A DNA stretch of 64,000 bases from Afipia sp. GAS231 (GCF_900103365.1 NZ_LT629703.1:3906001-3970000), one strand, 5' to 3'; positions 1 to 9,469 are shown, numbered from the stretch's first letter. The notes: generated from the sequence alone by a model not told the origin. Numbers and translations are program-made.

Positions 1-1
1 C

Positions 2-2056
2 GATCGCGAGCAGATCCGGCATCGGCTGGGAACGGACAAGGTCGGCGCATCGGAGATTCTCCGGTGCGCCAGGGATCTCGGGTTAAAGGCACGGTCCTTC
101 CGCACCGGCTGGTCGCGGCTCGCCCGCACGCCGCTGCCCGCGATCGCGAGCTTGCGTGACGGCGGCTTCATGGTGATCGGCAAAGCCACCGAGGATCAGG
201 TGCTGGTTCAGTTATCCGGGCAGGCTCGCCCCGCTTTCATGACCAGGACCGAACTGCTCGCGATCTGGGACGGCGGGTTGATCCTGATGACGCGCCGGGC
301 CGGCTTGTCCGACATCGTCAGGCGCTTCGACATCACCTGGTTTCTCGGCGCGATCCACAAGTACCGGCGCCTGCTCGGCGAGGTATTGGTCGCGTCGTTC
401 TTCCTGCAGATCTTTGCGCTGGTCTCGCCGCTGTTCTTCCAGGTGGTGATCGACAAGGTGCTGGTGCATCGCTCGCTGAGCACGCTGGACGTGCTGGTGA
501 TCGGGTTGGTCGCGATCTCGATGTTCGAGACCATTCTGGGCATCCTGCGAACCTACCTGTTCGCGCACACCACCAACCGCATCGACGTCGAACTCGGCGC
601 GCGCCTGTTCCGTCACCTGCTGGCATTGCCGATGGCCTACTTCCAGGCGCGGCGGGTCGGCGATTCCGTGGCGAGGGTGCGCGAACTCGAGAATATCCGC
701 AATTTCCTCACCAGCTCGGCGCTGACGCTGGCGATCGATCTGCTGTTCACCTTTGTGTTTCTCGCGGTCATGTTCGTCTATTCGCCGCTGCTGACAGGAA
801 TCGTGCTCGGCTCGTTCCCGTTCTACATCGCGATCTCGGCAGGCGTGACGCCGCTGTTCCGGCGACGGCTCGACGAGAAATTCCGCCGCGGCGCCGAGAA
901 CCAGGCTTTTCTGGTCGAGAGCGTAACCGGCATCGAGACGCTCAAGGCGATGGCGGTCGAGCCGCAGATGCAGCGGCGCTGGGAGGAGCAACTCGCGGGT
1001 TATGTCACGGCGAGCTTTCGGGTCCTCAGTCTGGGCAATACCGCTAGCCAGATGGTCCAGTTCGTCAGCAAGGTCGTCATCGCGGCCATCCTGTATTTCG
1101 GCGCCCGGCTGGTGATCGATAACAGCCTGTCGGTCGGCGAACTCGTGGCCTTCAACATCCTGGCCGGCCGGGTCAGCGCGCCGGTGCTGCGTCTGGCGCA
1201 GATCTGGCAGGACTTTCACCAGGCGCGGCTTTCGGTGCAGCGGCTGGGCGATATCCTGAACACGACCGCGGAGCCGACCTATTCGGTGGGCCGCGCGCAG
1301 TTGCCCGCGCTCCGCGGCAACATCAGCTTCGAGCACGTGACATTTCGCTACCGGGTCGATGGCCAGGAAATCCTGCACGACATCAGCTTCGACGTACCCG
1401 CGGGACAGATGGTCGGCATCGTCGGTCCGTCCGGTTCGGGCAAGAGCACGTTTGCAAAACTGGTGCAGCGGCTCTACGTGCCGGAAAGCGGGCGGGTATT
1501 GATTGACGGAACCGATATCGCGATGGCCGATCCGGCCGGGCTGCGTCGCCAGATCGGCGTGGTGCTGCAGGAAAACGTGCTGTTCAACCGTTCGGTGCGC
1601 GAGAACATCGCGCTCAGCGATCCGGCGATGCCGATGGCGCGTATCGTCGCGGCCGCGACGCTGGCGGGCGCGCATGAATTCATCCTCGAACTGCCCGAAG
1701 GCTACGACACCGTCGTCGGCGAACGGGGCTCGACGCTGTCAGGTGGCCAGCGCCAGCGGATCGCGATTGCCCGCGCGCTGATCGCTGACCCCCGAATCCT
1801 GATCTTCGATGAGGCAACGAGCGCGCTCGACTACGAGAGCGAGCGCATCATCCAGCAGAACATGAAGGAGATCGCGAGGGGACGCACGGTTTTGATCATC
1901 GCGCACCGGCTCTCCACCGTCCGGGCGGCGGACCGCATCGTGACGCTGGAGCGCGGCCGTCTGGTCGAGGACGGAACCCACGATGCCCTGATCAAGACCG
2001 GCGGCCGTTATGCGACGCTGCACCGGATGCAGGGAGGAATCTATGAAGTCGGCTAA
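2..2056 (+). CDS. Type I secretion ABC exporter, HlyB/PrtD type (5' end outside window)
   Basis: This is the inner-membrane ATPase/permease of a type I secretion system, which exports RTX-like proteins directly out of the cell. The reading frame is open to the first base of the window, so the start codon lies upstream; about 684 residues are visible. The first 80 or so match the end of a C39-peptidase-like domain, followed by a six-helix ABC membrane domain and a C-terminal ATPase. The ATPase has Walker A GPSGSGKST (from base 1424), the Q-loop VLQEN, the signature LSGGQRQR, Walker B ILIFDEATSALD and the switch histidine in IIAHRLST. Its end overlaps the adaptor gene by 14 bases. Whether the C39 domain keeps its catalytic Cys cannot be seen. 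Family certain, substrate unknown. Confidence 0.93.
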   Translation, partial: DREQIRHRLGTDKVGASEILRCARDLGLKARSFRTGWSRLARTPLPAIASLRDGGFMVIGKATEDQVLVQLSGQARPAFMTRTELLAIWDGGLILMTRRAGLSDIVRRFDITWFLGAIHKYRRLLGEVLVASFFLQIFALVSPLFFQVVIDKVLVHRSLSTLDVLVIGLVAISMFETILGILRTYLFAHTTNRIDVELGARLFRHLLALPMAYFQARRVGDSVARVRELENIRNFLTSSALTLAIDLLFTFVFLAVMFVYSPLLTGIVLGSFPFYIAISAGVTPLFRRRLDEKFRRGAENQAFLVESVTGIETLKAMAVEPQMQRRWEEQLAGYVTASFRVLSLGNTASQMVQFVSKVVIAAILYFGARLVIDNSLSVGELVAFNILAGRVSAPVLRLAQIWQDFHQARLSVQRLGDILNTTAEPTYSVGRAQLPALRGNISFEHVTFRYRVDGQEILHDISFDVPAGQMVGIVGPSGSGKSTFAKLVQRLYVPESGRVLIDGTDIAMADPAGLRRQIGVVLQENVLFNRSVRENIALSDPAMPMARIVAAATLAGAHEFILELPEGYDTVVGERGSTLSGGQRQRIAIARALIADPRILIFDEATSALDYESERIIQQNMKEIARGRTVLIIAHRLSTVRAADRIVTLERGRLVEDGTHDALIKTGGRYATLHRMQGGIYEVG

Positions 2057-3497
2057 CCAGGCGTTGCCGGTCAAGCCGGCGCAAACCGTCATTCCGTTCA
2101 AGCGCAAGCCGGAGAGGCGCGGCGACGAACTCGCTTTCCTGCCGGCCGCGCTGGAGATCGTGGAGACGCCGCCGTCGCCGACCGGCCGCCTGCTGGTGGC
2201 AAGCATCGTCCTGCTGTTCTGCCTGGTACTGATCTGGTCGTGGTTCGGGACCATCGACATCGTGGCGTCGGCAACCGGCAAGATCATGCCGAGCGGCCGC
2301 ACCAAGGTAATCCAGCCGTTCGAGACTGGCGTGGTGCGTTCGATCCGGGTGCAGGACGGGCAGGTAGTGAAGGCCGGCGACGTGCTGGTCGAGCTCGATC
2401 CGACCGTCAACGCGGCCGAACGCGATCATTCCCAGAACGACCTGATCGCCGAGAAGCTCAATATCGCGCGGCTGCGTGCGGCGCTGGCGGCCGTGGACGA
2501 TCGCGAGGCCGATTTCATCCCGCCGGCCGGCGCGGACCCGGGCTTGGTCAGCACCCAGCGCCAGTTGTTGCTCAATCAGGTGACCGAGCACCGCGCCAAG
2601 ATCGCAGCATTGGCCCGTCAACAGGCGCAGAAGGAGGCCGAGCAGGCCACCACCGCAGCCACCATCCACAAGCTCGAAGCGATGATTCCGGTGGTCCAGC
2701 AACGCGTCGACATCCGCAAGACGCTGATGGAGCGGGAGCTGAGTTCGAAGATCACTTACTTCGAGACCCTTCAGTTGCTGGTCGAACAGCAGGAGGAACT
2801 CAGCGTCCAGAAGAGCCATCTGACGGAAGCCGAGGCCGCGGTGGCGGCTATACGCGAGACCCGCGGCCAGGCGGCGGCCGAATACCGGCACACGCTGTCG
2901 GACGAACTCGCCAAGGCCGAGCAAAAGGCCAGCGGATTGGCCCAGGACCTGATCAAGGCCGAGCAGAAGACCAGGCTCCAGCAGTTGGCTTCACCGGTTG
3001 ACGGCGTGGTGCAGCAGCTCGCGATCCATACGGTCGGCGGTGTCGTCACGCCCGCGCAGGCGCTGCTGGTGATCGTGCCGAGCGACAGCCGGCTGGAAAT
3101 CGAGGCAATGGTGTCGAACCGCGACATCGGTTTTGTCCATCCCGGGCAGGACGCCGAGATCAAGATCGATACCTTCAATTTCACCCGCTACGGCCTGCTG
3201 CGCGGTGAGGTCTTGAGCGTTTCGCAGGATGCCATCATTCGCGACCAGCCGCAGGATCGCTCGGGCGACCGCCGCCCGGGTACGCAGAACGACTCCAGCG
3301 AACCGAAGGGCCAGGAGTTGAACTATAGCGCACGCGTATCGCTCGATCGCACCAAGATGCAGATCGACGACCGGATGGTCGATTTGTCGCCGGGCATGGC
3401 GGTCACGGTGGAGATCAAGACCGGGTCACGGACGATTCTGGATTATCTGCTGTCGCCGCTGATTCGCTATCAGCAGGATGTTCTGCACGAGCGGTGA
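2043..3497 (+). CDS. HlyD family type I secretion periplasmic adaptor
   Basis: This membrane fusion protein links the ABC exporter to an outer-membrane TolC-type channel. The start at 2043 follows a good ribosome binding site (AGGGAGGA, 2031-2038) and overlaps the end of the exporter gene, so the two are translationally coupled; an in-frame ATG at 2010 is less likely. The 484-residue product has a short cytoplasmic N-terminus, one membrane helix around residues 47-68 (LLVASIVLLFCLVLIW), a biotinyl-lipoyl-like half (VVRSIRVQDGQVVKAGDVLVEL), a long helical hairpin and the returning beta-barrel. No TolC-like gene or RTX substrate is in the window. Confidence 0.94.
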   Translation: MKSANQALPVKPAQTVIPFKRKPERRGDELAFLPAALEIVETPPSPTGRLLVASIVLLFCLVLIWSWFGTIDIVASATGKIMPSGRTKVIQPFETGVVRSIRVQDGQVVKAGDVLVELDPTVNAAERDHSQNDLIAEKLNIARLRAALAAVDDREADFIPPAGADPGLVSTQRQLLLNQVTEHRAKIAALARQQAQKEAEQATTAATIHKLEAMIPVVQQRVDIRKTLMERELSSKITYFETLQLLVEQQEELSVQKSHLTEAEAAVAAIRETRGQAAAEYRHTLSDELAKAEQKASGLAQDLIKAEQKTRLQQLASPVDGVVQQLAIHTVGGVVTPAQALLVIVPSDSRLEIEAMVSNRDIGFVHPGQDAEIKIDTFNFTRYGLLRGEVLSVSQDAIIRDQPQDRSGDRRPGTQNDSSEPKGQELNYSARVSLDRTKMQIDDRMVDLSPGMAVTVEIKTGSRTILDYLLSPLIRYQQDVLHER

Positions 3498-3513
3498 TCG
3501 TAAAACCCATCAA

Positions 3514-3627
3514 CGTCATTGCGAGCGAAAGCGAAGCAATCCAGTTGGCGGCACATAAGGAAGAATGGATTGCTTCGTCGCTTCGCTCCCTTGCACAAAC
3601 GCTTCGCGTTTGTTGCAGGCAATGACG
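3514..3627. repeat. Palindromic intergenic repeat (CGTCATTGCGAGCGAA type)
   Basis: The element begins CGTCATTGCGAGCGAA and ends GGCAATGACG, so its ends are complementary. Inside is a hairpin, CAAACGCTTCGCGTTTG. Relatives of the same type occur at 10191-10274, 38239-38386 and 42471-42554. It lies just after the HlyD gene and before the convergent SIMPL gene. I infer a dispersed REP-like element. Confidence 0.85.
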
Positions 3628-3653
3628 GCTGAGTGCGTAGCCGGGACGACGGA

Positions 3654-4352
3654 TCATTCCTTCGGCTTGATCGCCCAGGACACGCTGACCGTCACCGACA
3701 GCGTCTCTTCGCCTTGCGCCACCTGTGCGCCGGCGGCCATCGGAGCTGCCATCTTGCTGCGGAATACCGGCGGACCTGAACCGCCTTCCTCGGAAATGCC
3801 GAGCGGTTCGCCGAGCGTCACACCGGCCGCCTTGGCGTAGATTTCCGCCTTGCGGCGCGCGTCAGCGACAGCCTTCTCGCGGGCCTCATCCAGCAGCTTC
3901 GACGCCTGCGACACCACAAAATTGATGCCGCCGAGTTCGTTGGCGCCGGCGCTGACCAGGACGTCGATGATGCTGGCGACCTTGGTGACGTCGCGCAGTT
4001 TCACCGTGACGCGGTTGCTGGCGCGATAGCCGACCACGGGCGATGGGCCGGAGCGGTTCGGCGCGTATTGCGGCTGCAACGACAGCCGCGAGGTCTGATA
4101 GTCCTTCTCGTCGATCCCGGCGCCTTTCAGCGCCAGCAGCACCTTGCCCATCGCCGCATTGTTGGCATCGGAGGCCTCGCGCGCGGTCTTGGCGTCGGAG
4201 GTCACGCCGCCATCGATCTGTGCCTGGTCCGGCGGCACCGACACGGTGGCTTCGCCGGTCACGGAGATCGCTGGTGGCGGCGCCGTCTCGGCCAACGCGG
4301 GCGCGACGAGCCAGGTGGCGGCGGCAACGGCGAGTGCGAGCGCGTGCTTCAT
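3654..4352 (-). CDS. SIMPL domain (DUF541) periplasmic protein
   Basis: A secreted SIMPL/DUF541 protein of 232 residues. The start at 4352 gives a clean signal peptide (MKHALALAVAAATWLVAPALA, cleavage near residue 21). A GTG three codons upstream at 4361 would overlap the stop of the preceding gene and is an alternative. After the signal come features typical of the family: ISVTGEATVSVPPDQAQI, a long helix of DAKTAREASDANNAAMGKVL type, and a C-terminal LSVTVSVSW strand. The family resembles mouse SIMPL and E. coli YggE, linked to oxidative stress, but the biochemical role is unknown. It appears co-transcribed with the GyrI-like gene immediately upstream. Confidence 0.9.
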   Translation of the reverse strand: MKHALALAVAAATWLVAPALAETAPPPAISVTGEATVSVPPDQAQIDGGVTSDAKTAREASDANNAAMGKVLLALKGAGIDEKDYQTSRLSLQPQYAPNRSGPSPVVGYRASNRVTVKLRDVTKVASIIDVLVSAGANELGGINFVVSQASKLLDEAREKAVADARRKAEIYAKAAGVTLGEPLGISEEGGSGPPVFRSKMAAPMAAGAQVAQGEETLSVTVSVSWAIKPKE

Positions 4353-4357
4353 GCGGA

Positions 4358-5119
4358 TCACTTCAGCGGCACATAGACGTTGATCACCAGCTTGTCTTCC
4401 GCGGTCTTCAAGGGATCGGTGATGTATTCCTCGATGAAGGTGTCCTTGGCTTCCAGTTTCTTGTCGTCGAGGTGATTGGTGATCGCCTCATAGGTGTTGT
4501 CCATATTGTCGTAGGAGCCGCGATGGACGAATTTCAGCGCCTTGCCCTCCGGCGATTTGCTGATGCTCATGTCCTTGGTCAGGTTCTTCGGATCCTGCTC
4601 GACCGGAATTTCGGCCAGGAACGTAAATCCGGTATCGTCGGTCGAGGTGTAGACGATCATCGAATTGCCCGTGGCCTTGATGCCCTGCTTGTCGAGCAGC
4701 GCGGTCAGCGCCTTGAACGAATCGATCAGGGTGTCGAAGGCGGCATCCCAATTGGCGGTGCCCTTCATGACCACCACCTTTTTGGGCTCCAGCGCGAACG
4801 GCTCGCCGAAGGGGTCGGCGGTCTGGACGGTTGCGGCCGGCGGCGGGGCGGCCGGGGTCTGCGCGGTTGCCGGCGGGGGTGACGGTGCTGCCGACGGGCT
4901 CGCGACGGGGGCCGGCGTCGCAGCCGGCGCGGGTGTGGCCGATGCGGCCGGCGCCGGCGTGGCCGAAGGCTCGGGGGTTGCGGCAGGCGCCGGGGTGGCC
5001 TGCGGGGCTGGGGTTGGCGTGGCCGCTGGGGCCTGCGCCAGGGCGGTGCCACCCAGCGCGATCGCCACGACGGGGACCAGCGCGACCAGGGCCGAGCGGA
5101 AACTGCGGATACGGTTCAT
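4358..5119 (-). CDS. Exported GyrI-like (AraC effector-binding-like) domain protein with Ala/Pro-rich linker
   Basis: A 253-residue protein with an N-terminal signal sequence (LVALVPVVAIALGGTALAQA). A low-complexity stretch of about 70 residues built from ATPAPA-like repeats (roughly residues 30-100) follows. The C-terminal 150 residues resemble the GyrI-like or SOUL-type small-molecule-binding fold: an initial KKVVVMKGTANWD strand, paired alpha-beta units, and the ending EEYITDPLKTAEDKLVINVYVPLK pattern common in GyrI-like domains. Cytoplasmic relatives bind drugs or DNA gyrase; an exported version would bind a ligand in the periplasm, which is inference. The SIMPL gene begins within a few bases of its stop codon, so the two form an operon. 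Confidence 0.8.
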   Translation of the reverse strand: MNRIRSFRSALVALVPVVAIALGGTALAQAPAATPTPAPQATPAPAATPEPSATPAPAASATPAPAATPAPVASPSAAPSPPPATAQTPAAPPPAATVQTADPFGEPFALEPKKVVVMKGTANWDAAFDTLIDSFKALTALLDKQGIKATGNSMIVYTSTDDTGFTFLAEIPVEQDPKNLTKDMSISKSPEGKALKFVHRGSYDNMDNTYEAITNHLDDKKLEAKDTFIEEYITDPLKTAEDKLVINVYVPLK

Positions 5120-5320
5120 TCAGGTATTCTCCATCCCACCAAGCGCCTGCGGTACAACAAGAGCGCCTGCGGCGTGTCCCGGCCGATGCCTGCAAAAGGC
5201 GCAATCCGTTCCTAACACGTGAGGTCTGCTTTCGTCCCATGACAGATGCGTCATGCACCCCTGCGGACTGGTCAACGCGCCATCATTCGCCATATAAGCA
5301 GGCAGAAATTGGGAATTTCC

Positions 5321-6193
5321 ATGAGCGCGCTGGCCAACCACAGCTTTGCCAAGATGAACGGGATCGGCAACGAAATCGTCGTGGTGGATTTGCGCGATTC
5401 GAAGGCGGCCGTGACGGCCGAGGAGGCGCGCGCGGTAGCGTCGCCGGCCGGCGTGCCCTACGACCAGTTGATGGTGCTGCAGCCGCCGCGGCTGCAGGGC
5501 ACCGAAGCCTTCATCAAGATCTACAACAATGACGGCTCGGAAGCCGGCGCCTGCGGCAACGGCATGCGCTGCGTGGTGCGCCGCCTGTTCGAGAAGACCG
5601 GCCAGTCCGCCGTGACGTTCGAGACCCGCGCTGGCCTCCTGAACTGCTGGCAGGGCCCGGCGCCTGATCTCTATACGGTGGACATGGGCGCGCCCAAGTT
5701 CGGCTGGCAGGACATTCCGCTGGCGGAAGAGTTTCGCGACACCCGCTATATCGAGTTGCAGGTCGGACCGATCGACGCGCCGATCCTGCATTCGCCTTCG
5801 GTGGTCAACATGGGCAATCCGCATGCGATCTTCTGGGTCGACGATATCGAGGCCTATGACCTCGAACGCTTCGGGCCGCTGCTGGAAAATCATCCGATCT
5901 TTCCCGATCGCGCCAACATCACGCTCGCTCATATCGTCGACCGCGATCACATCACGATGCGCACCTGGGAGCGCGGCGCCGGTCTGACGCGGGCCTGCGG
6001 CTCGGCGGCCTGTGCCACCGCGGTCGCGGCCGCGCGGCTGAAGCGCACCAACCGCACCGTCGAGATGACGCTGCCCGGCGGCAAGCTTTCGATCGAGTGG
6101 CGCGAGCGCGACGACCATGTGCTGATGACCGGTACCGCCGATTTCGAATATGAGGGTCGTTTCGATCCGGCGCTGTTCGCCCACGTCGCGTGA
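5321..6193 (+). CDS. dapF: Diaminopimelate epimerase
   Basis: Interconverts LL- and meso-diaminopimelate, the last step before meso-DAP enters peptidoglycan and lysine synthesis. The 290-residue protein has both catalytic cysteines of the family: Cys78 in [11 protein letters not shown] and Cys226 in TRACGSAAC. It also has the substrate-binding NMGNPHAIF segment and the N-terminal [10 protein letters not shown] motif. The start at 5321 is preferred over an upstream in-frame ATG at 5246 because the family begins just before the KMNGIGN motif. mtaB starts one base after its stop codon, so the two are co-transcribed. Confidence 0.98.
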   Translation: MSALANHSFAKMNGIGNEIVVVDLRDSKAAVTAEEARAVASPAGVPYDQLMVLQPPRLQGTEAFIKIYNNDGSEAGACGNGMRCVVRRLFEKTGQSAVTFETRAGLLNCWQGPAPDLYTVDMGAPKFGWQDIPLAEEFRDTRYIELQVGPIDAPILHSPSVVNMGNPHAIFWVDDIEAYDLERFGPLLENHPIFPDRANITLAHIVDRDHITMRTWERGAGLTRACGSAACATAVAAARLKRTNRTVEMTLPGGKLSIEWRERDDHVLMTGTADFEYEGRFDPALFAHVA

Positions 6194-6194
6194 G

Positions 6195-7460
6195 ATGAGC
6201 GTCGACGTCCTCACCTTCGGCTGCCGCCTCAACGCCTTCGAATCCGAAGTGATCGCGCGCGAGGCCGAGCGCGCCGGCCTCTCCGATACCGTCGTCATCA
6301 ACAGTTGCGCCGTCACCAACGAGGCGGTGGCGCAGGCGCGGCAATCGATCCGGCGGCTGAAGCGCGAGCGGCCTGGGTTACGCATCGTCGTCACCGGCTG
6401 CGCGGCGCAGACCCAGCCGGGCATGTTTGCCGAAATGATCGAGGTCGATCGCGTCGTCGGCAATGACGAGAAGATGCGCGGAGACGCCTGGCGCGATGCG
6501 CGCGCGGCGTTTGACGGCGGCTTCGGTATCGAGACAAGCGAGAAGATTGCGGTTGCCGATATCATGGCGGTGCGCGAGATGGCGCCGCATCTGCTTGACG
6601 GCTTCAAGACCGGCCTGCCTCGCGTATTCGTGCAGGTGCAGAACGGCTGCGACCATCGCTGCACTTTCTGCATCATCCCCTATGGCCGCGGCAATTCGCG
6701 CTCGGTGCCGATGGGTGCCGTCGTCGATCAGGTCCGTGCGCTGGTCGAGCGCGGCCACGCCGAGATCGTGCTGACCGGCGTCGACATGACGAGCTACGGC
6801 GCCGATCTGCCAGGCGAGCCGAAGCTCGGGCGACTCACCAAGCAGATCCTGCGGCATGTGCCGGAACTGAAACGCTTGCGAATTTCATCGATCGATTCGA
6901 TCGAGGCCGACCGCGATCTGCTCGACGTTATATCGGAAGAAGAGCGGCTGATGCCGCATCTGCATTTATCGCTGCAGTCCGGCGACGATCTGATCCTGAA
7001 GCGGATGAAGCGGCGGCATTTACGGAATGACGCCATCGAATTTTGCGCGCAGGTGCGGCGGCTGCGGCCGGACATCGCGCTCGGAGCCGACATCATCGCG
7101 GGCTTTCCGACCGAGACCGAAGAGATGTTTTCCCGTTCGCAGGATCTGGTCGACGAATGCGATCTCACCTTCCTGCACGTGTTTCCCTATTCCAAGCGTC
7201 CGGGCACGCCGGCGGCACGGATGCCGCAGGTGGCGGGCGAGGCGATCAAGGAACGCGCCAAGCGATTGCGCGCGACGGGAGACGTGGCGCTGCAAAGGCG
7301 TCTGGCGTCGGAGACGGGCGCAACGCGTCAGGTCTTGATCGAGAGTGGGAAACAGGGGCGCACCGAGCATTTCCTGCCGGTGGCGATTGAAGGTGAATCG
7401 CCGGGCGCGGTGCGGGCGCTGGCCGTCACGGGGAATGATGGTGCTCGGCTGACGGTGTGA
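6195..7460 (+). CDS. mtaB: tRNA (N6-L-threonylcarbamoyladenosine(37)-C2)-methylthiotransferase MtaB
   Basis: A radical-SAM methylthiotransferase that converts t6A37 to ms2t6A in tRNAs reading ANN codons. The 421-residue product has the N-terminal UPF0004 domain with cysteines 10, 38 and 69 for the auxiliary iron-sulfur cluster. The radical-SAM CxxxCxxC is at Cys152, Cys156 and Cys159 (GCDHRCTFCIIPYGRG), and a C-terminal TRAM-like segment follows. The motif FGCRLNAFES at the N-terminus is typical of MtaB rather than MiaB or RimO. The start at 6195 follows the dapF stop directly, so the genes are probably translated from one message. Confidence 0.95.
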   Translation: MSVDVLTFGCRLNAFESEVIAREAERAGLSDTVVINSCAVTNEAVAQARQSIRRLKRERPGLRIVVTGCAAQTQPGMFAEMIEVDRVVGNDEKMRGDAWRDARAAFDGGFGIETSEKIAVADIMAVREMAPHLLDGFKTGLPRVFVQVQNGCDHRCTFCIIPYGRGNSRSVPMGAVVDQVRALVERGHAEIVLTGVDMTSYGADLPGEPKLGRLTKQILRHVPELKRLRISSIDSIEADRDLLDVISEEERLMPHLHLSLQSGDDLILKRMKRRHLRNDAIEFCAQVRRLRPDIALGADIIAGFPTETEEMFSRSQDLVDECDLTFLHVFPYSKRPGTPAARMPQVAGEAIKERAKRLRATGDVALQRRLASETGATRQVLIESGKQGRTEHFLPVAIEGESPGAVRALAVTGNDGARLTV

Positions 7461-7474
7461 GCCGCTAATTCCGC

Positions 7475-7576
7475 TGTCATCGCCCGGCTTGACCGGGCGA
7501 CCCAGTACGCCGCGGCTTCTCGGTTGATCGCCGGCTACTCGGAATACTGGATCATCCGCTTTCGCGGATAATGACA
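7475..7576. repeat. Palindromic intergenic repeat (TGTCAT...ACTGGATCA type)
   Basis: The element begins TGTCATCGCCCGGCTTGACC and ends GCGGATAATGACA. Inside are CCAGTACGCCGCGG and an inverted ATACTGGATCATCCGC. Elements of the same pattern occur at 9351-9469 and 25317-25420. It lies between the convergent mtaB and RluA-type genes and may help transcription end there. Confidence 0.85.
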
Positions 7577-7601
7577 ACGGAGGATGGGGAGAGGGAAGAA
7601 G

Positions 7602-8366
7602 CTACTCCCCGTTCCATCCGCACTTGCGCAACCGCTCGTGCATATGCTCCGGCGCCGGTGCCACCACGTGCACGGGCTCCTTGTTCCTCGAGATCGGAAT
7701 CCCGATTTCTCGGGAATGCAGATGCAGGACCGGCTCGCCGAATCTTGGACCGTTGCCATAGATGTTGTCGCCGACGATCGGCCAGCCCGTCGCCGACGTA
7801 TGCACGCGCAGTTGATGGGTGCGGCCGGTGACCGGCTCCAGCGCCAGCCAACAGAGGCCGTCGCCGCGTCCGCAGACTTTCCAGTTTGTGACGGCTTTTT
7901 GACCGTCCGGGTCCGGCTTCTGCCACCAGCCGCGTTCCTCGTTGAGGCGGCCGAGCGGCATGTCGATGGTGCCTTCGTCCTCCGTAGGTCCGCCTTCGAC
8001 CACCGCCCAATAGGTCTTCGAAATCTTGCCGTGCTTGAACAGCAGGCCGAGCGAAGCGGTGGCCTTGCGGTGGCGTCCCAGCACCAGGCAGCCGGAGGTA
8101 TCCTTGTCGAGCCGGTGGGCCAGCACCGGCGGCCGCGGCAGGCCGTATCGCAAGCCGTCGAACGAGGCCTCCAGATTGGCGCCGCCCTTGGGGCCGCGAT
8201 GCACCGGCAGGCCGGCCGGCTTGTTGATGACCAGCATCAGGCCGTCGCGGTGGAGCACGCGGGCCTGGATTTCCGCTTCGGTCAATCCGGGAACATCAAA
8301 CGATGTCCTCCGGACATCAAGTGATGCCGGGGGGATATCGAAGGGTTTGTTGTGACTTTCGTTCAT
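7602..8366 (-). CDS. RluA family pseudouridine synthase
   Basis: Isomerises uridine to pseudouridine in rRNA or tRNA. The 254-residue protein carries the family motif HRLDKDTSG at residues 84-92, with Asp87 as the catalytic aspartate. It also has the substrate-site segments INKPAGLPVHRG and GRTHQLRVH. It lacks the N-terminal S4 domain of RluC and RluD, so it resembles the shorter RluA/TruC-like group. The exact target nucleotide cannot be assigned. Its start lies only 28 bases from the divergent ftsY start. Confidence 0.93.
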   Translation of the reverse strand: MNESHNKPFDIPPASLDVRRTSFDVPGLTEAEIQARVLHRDGLMLVINKPAGLPVHRGPKGGANLEASFDGLRYGLPRPPVLAHRLDKDTSGCLVLGRHRKATASLGLLFKHGKISKTYWAVVEGGPTEDEGTIDMPLGRLNEERGWWQKPDPDGQKAVTNWKVCGRGDGLCWLALEPVTGRTHQLRVHTSATGWPIVGDNIYGNGPRFGEPVLHLHSREIGIPISRNKEPVHVVAPAPEHMHERLRKCGWNGE

Positions 8367-8394
8367 GGCGCGAAACCGCTAACACAGCGCCGAC

Positions 8395-9342
8395 ATGAAC
8401 GATACCACTCCCGGACCCCCCAAATTGAGCTGGTGGCGGCGGCTTTCGGGCGGCCTGAAGCGGACCTCGAGTTCGCTCGGGACCGCCGTTGCCGACCTCG
8501 TCACCAAGCGCAAGCTCGACCGCGCCATGCTCGACGATATCGAGGATGTGCTGCTGCGCGCCGATCTCGGCACCGAGGTCGCAGCCCGCATCGCGACCGC
8601 CGTCGGCACCGGCCGCTACGACAAGGCGATCTCGGCGGACGACGTCAAGGCGGTGGTCGCGACCGAAGTTGAAAAAGTGCTGTCGCCGGTGGCAAAGCCG
8701 CTGGAGATCGACTCCTCGCACAAGCCGTTCGTCATCCTCGTGGTCGGCGTCAACGGTTCCGGCAAGACCACCACCATCGGCAAGCTGGCGGCGAAACTTT
8801 CCGCCGAAGGTCGCAAGCTGATGCTGGCGGCCGGCGACACCTTTCGTGCCGCCGCCATCGAGCAATTGAAGGTTTGGGGCGAGCGCACCAAATCGCCGGT
8901 CATTGCGGGTACGCAAGGCTCGGACTCGGCGAGTCTGGCCTTCAACGCGCTGACGGCAGCGAAAGAGCAGAACATCGACGTGCTCTTGGTCGATACCGCC
9001 GGCCGGCTGCAGAACAAGGCCGAGCTGATGAACGAACTGGAAAAGGTCGTTCGCGTCATCAAGAAGGTCGATGCCTCGGCGCCACATGCGGTGCTGCTGG
9101 TGCTCGACGCCACGGTGGGACAAAATGCGCTGTCGCAGGTCGAGGCATTTCATCGTACCGCTGGGGTCACCGGCCTTGTCATGACCAAGCTCGATGGCAC
9201 CGCGCGCGGGGGCATTCTGGTGGCGCTGTCGGAGAAATTCAAACTGCCGGTGCACTTCATCGGCGTCGGCGAAAGCGTCGACGATCTCGCGCCGTTCACC
9301 GCGCGTGATTTCGCCAACGCGATCGCAGGAATCGAGTCTTAG
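8395..9342 (+). CDS. ftsY: Signal recognition particle receptor FtsY
   Basis: The SRP receptor GTPase that docks ribosome-nascent-chain complexes at the inner membrane. The 315-residue protein has a short basic N-terminus without the long acidic A domain of E. coli FtsY. An NG domain follows: G1 [10 protein letters not shown] near residue 118, the DTFRAAA motif, DTAGR at 200-204 and [10 protein letters not shown] near 262. It follows mtaB in the same direction, with the RluA-type gene placed between them on the other strand. No strong ribosome binding site is visible before the ATG. Confidence 0.98.
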   Translation: MNDTTPGPPKLSWWRRLSGGLKRTSSSLGTAVADLVTKRKLDRAMLDDIEDVLLRADLGTEVAARIATAVGTGRYDKAISADDVKAVVATEVEKVLSPVAKPLEIDSSHKPFVILVVGVNGSGKTTTIGKLAAKLSAEGRKLMLAAGDTFRAAAIEQLKVWGERTKSPVIAGTQGSDSASLAFNALTAAKEQNIDVLLVDTAGRLQNKAELMNELEKVVRVIKKVDASAPHAVLLVLDATVGQNALSQVEAFHRTAGVTGLVMTKLDGTARGGILVALSEKFKLPVHFIGVGESVDDLAPFTARDFANAIAGIES

Positions 9343-9350
9343 GTTTCACT

Positions 9351-9469
9351 TGTCATGCCCCGCGCAGGCGGGGCATCCAGTACGCCGCGCTGCTGATCAG
9401 AATCGAGGCGCTCGGAATACTGGATCACCCGCTTCAGTGCGCAATGGCGCACAAGGCGAGTGATGACGA
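9351..9469. repeat. Palindromic intergenic repeat (TGTCAT...ACTGGATCA type)
   Basis: The element starts TGTCATGCCCCGCGCAGGCG and carries CCAGTACGCCGCG and AATACTGGATCACCCGC as an internal inverted pair. It ends near GTGATGACGA. Same class as 7475-7576 and 25317-25420. It fills almost the whole space between ftsY and yciB. Confidence 0.82.

Noticed and set aside
3514..3627. Array of short palindromes considered as CRISPR
   Set aside because: No regular direct repeat with unique spacers is present; the sequence is one palindrome. No CRISPR array was seen anywhere in the window.
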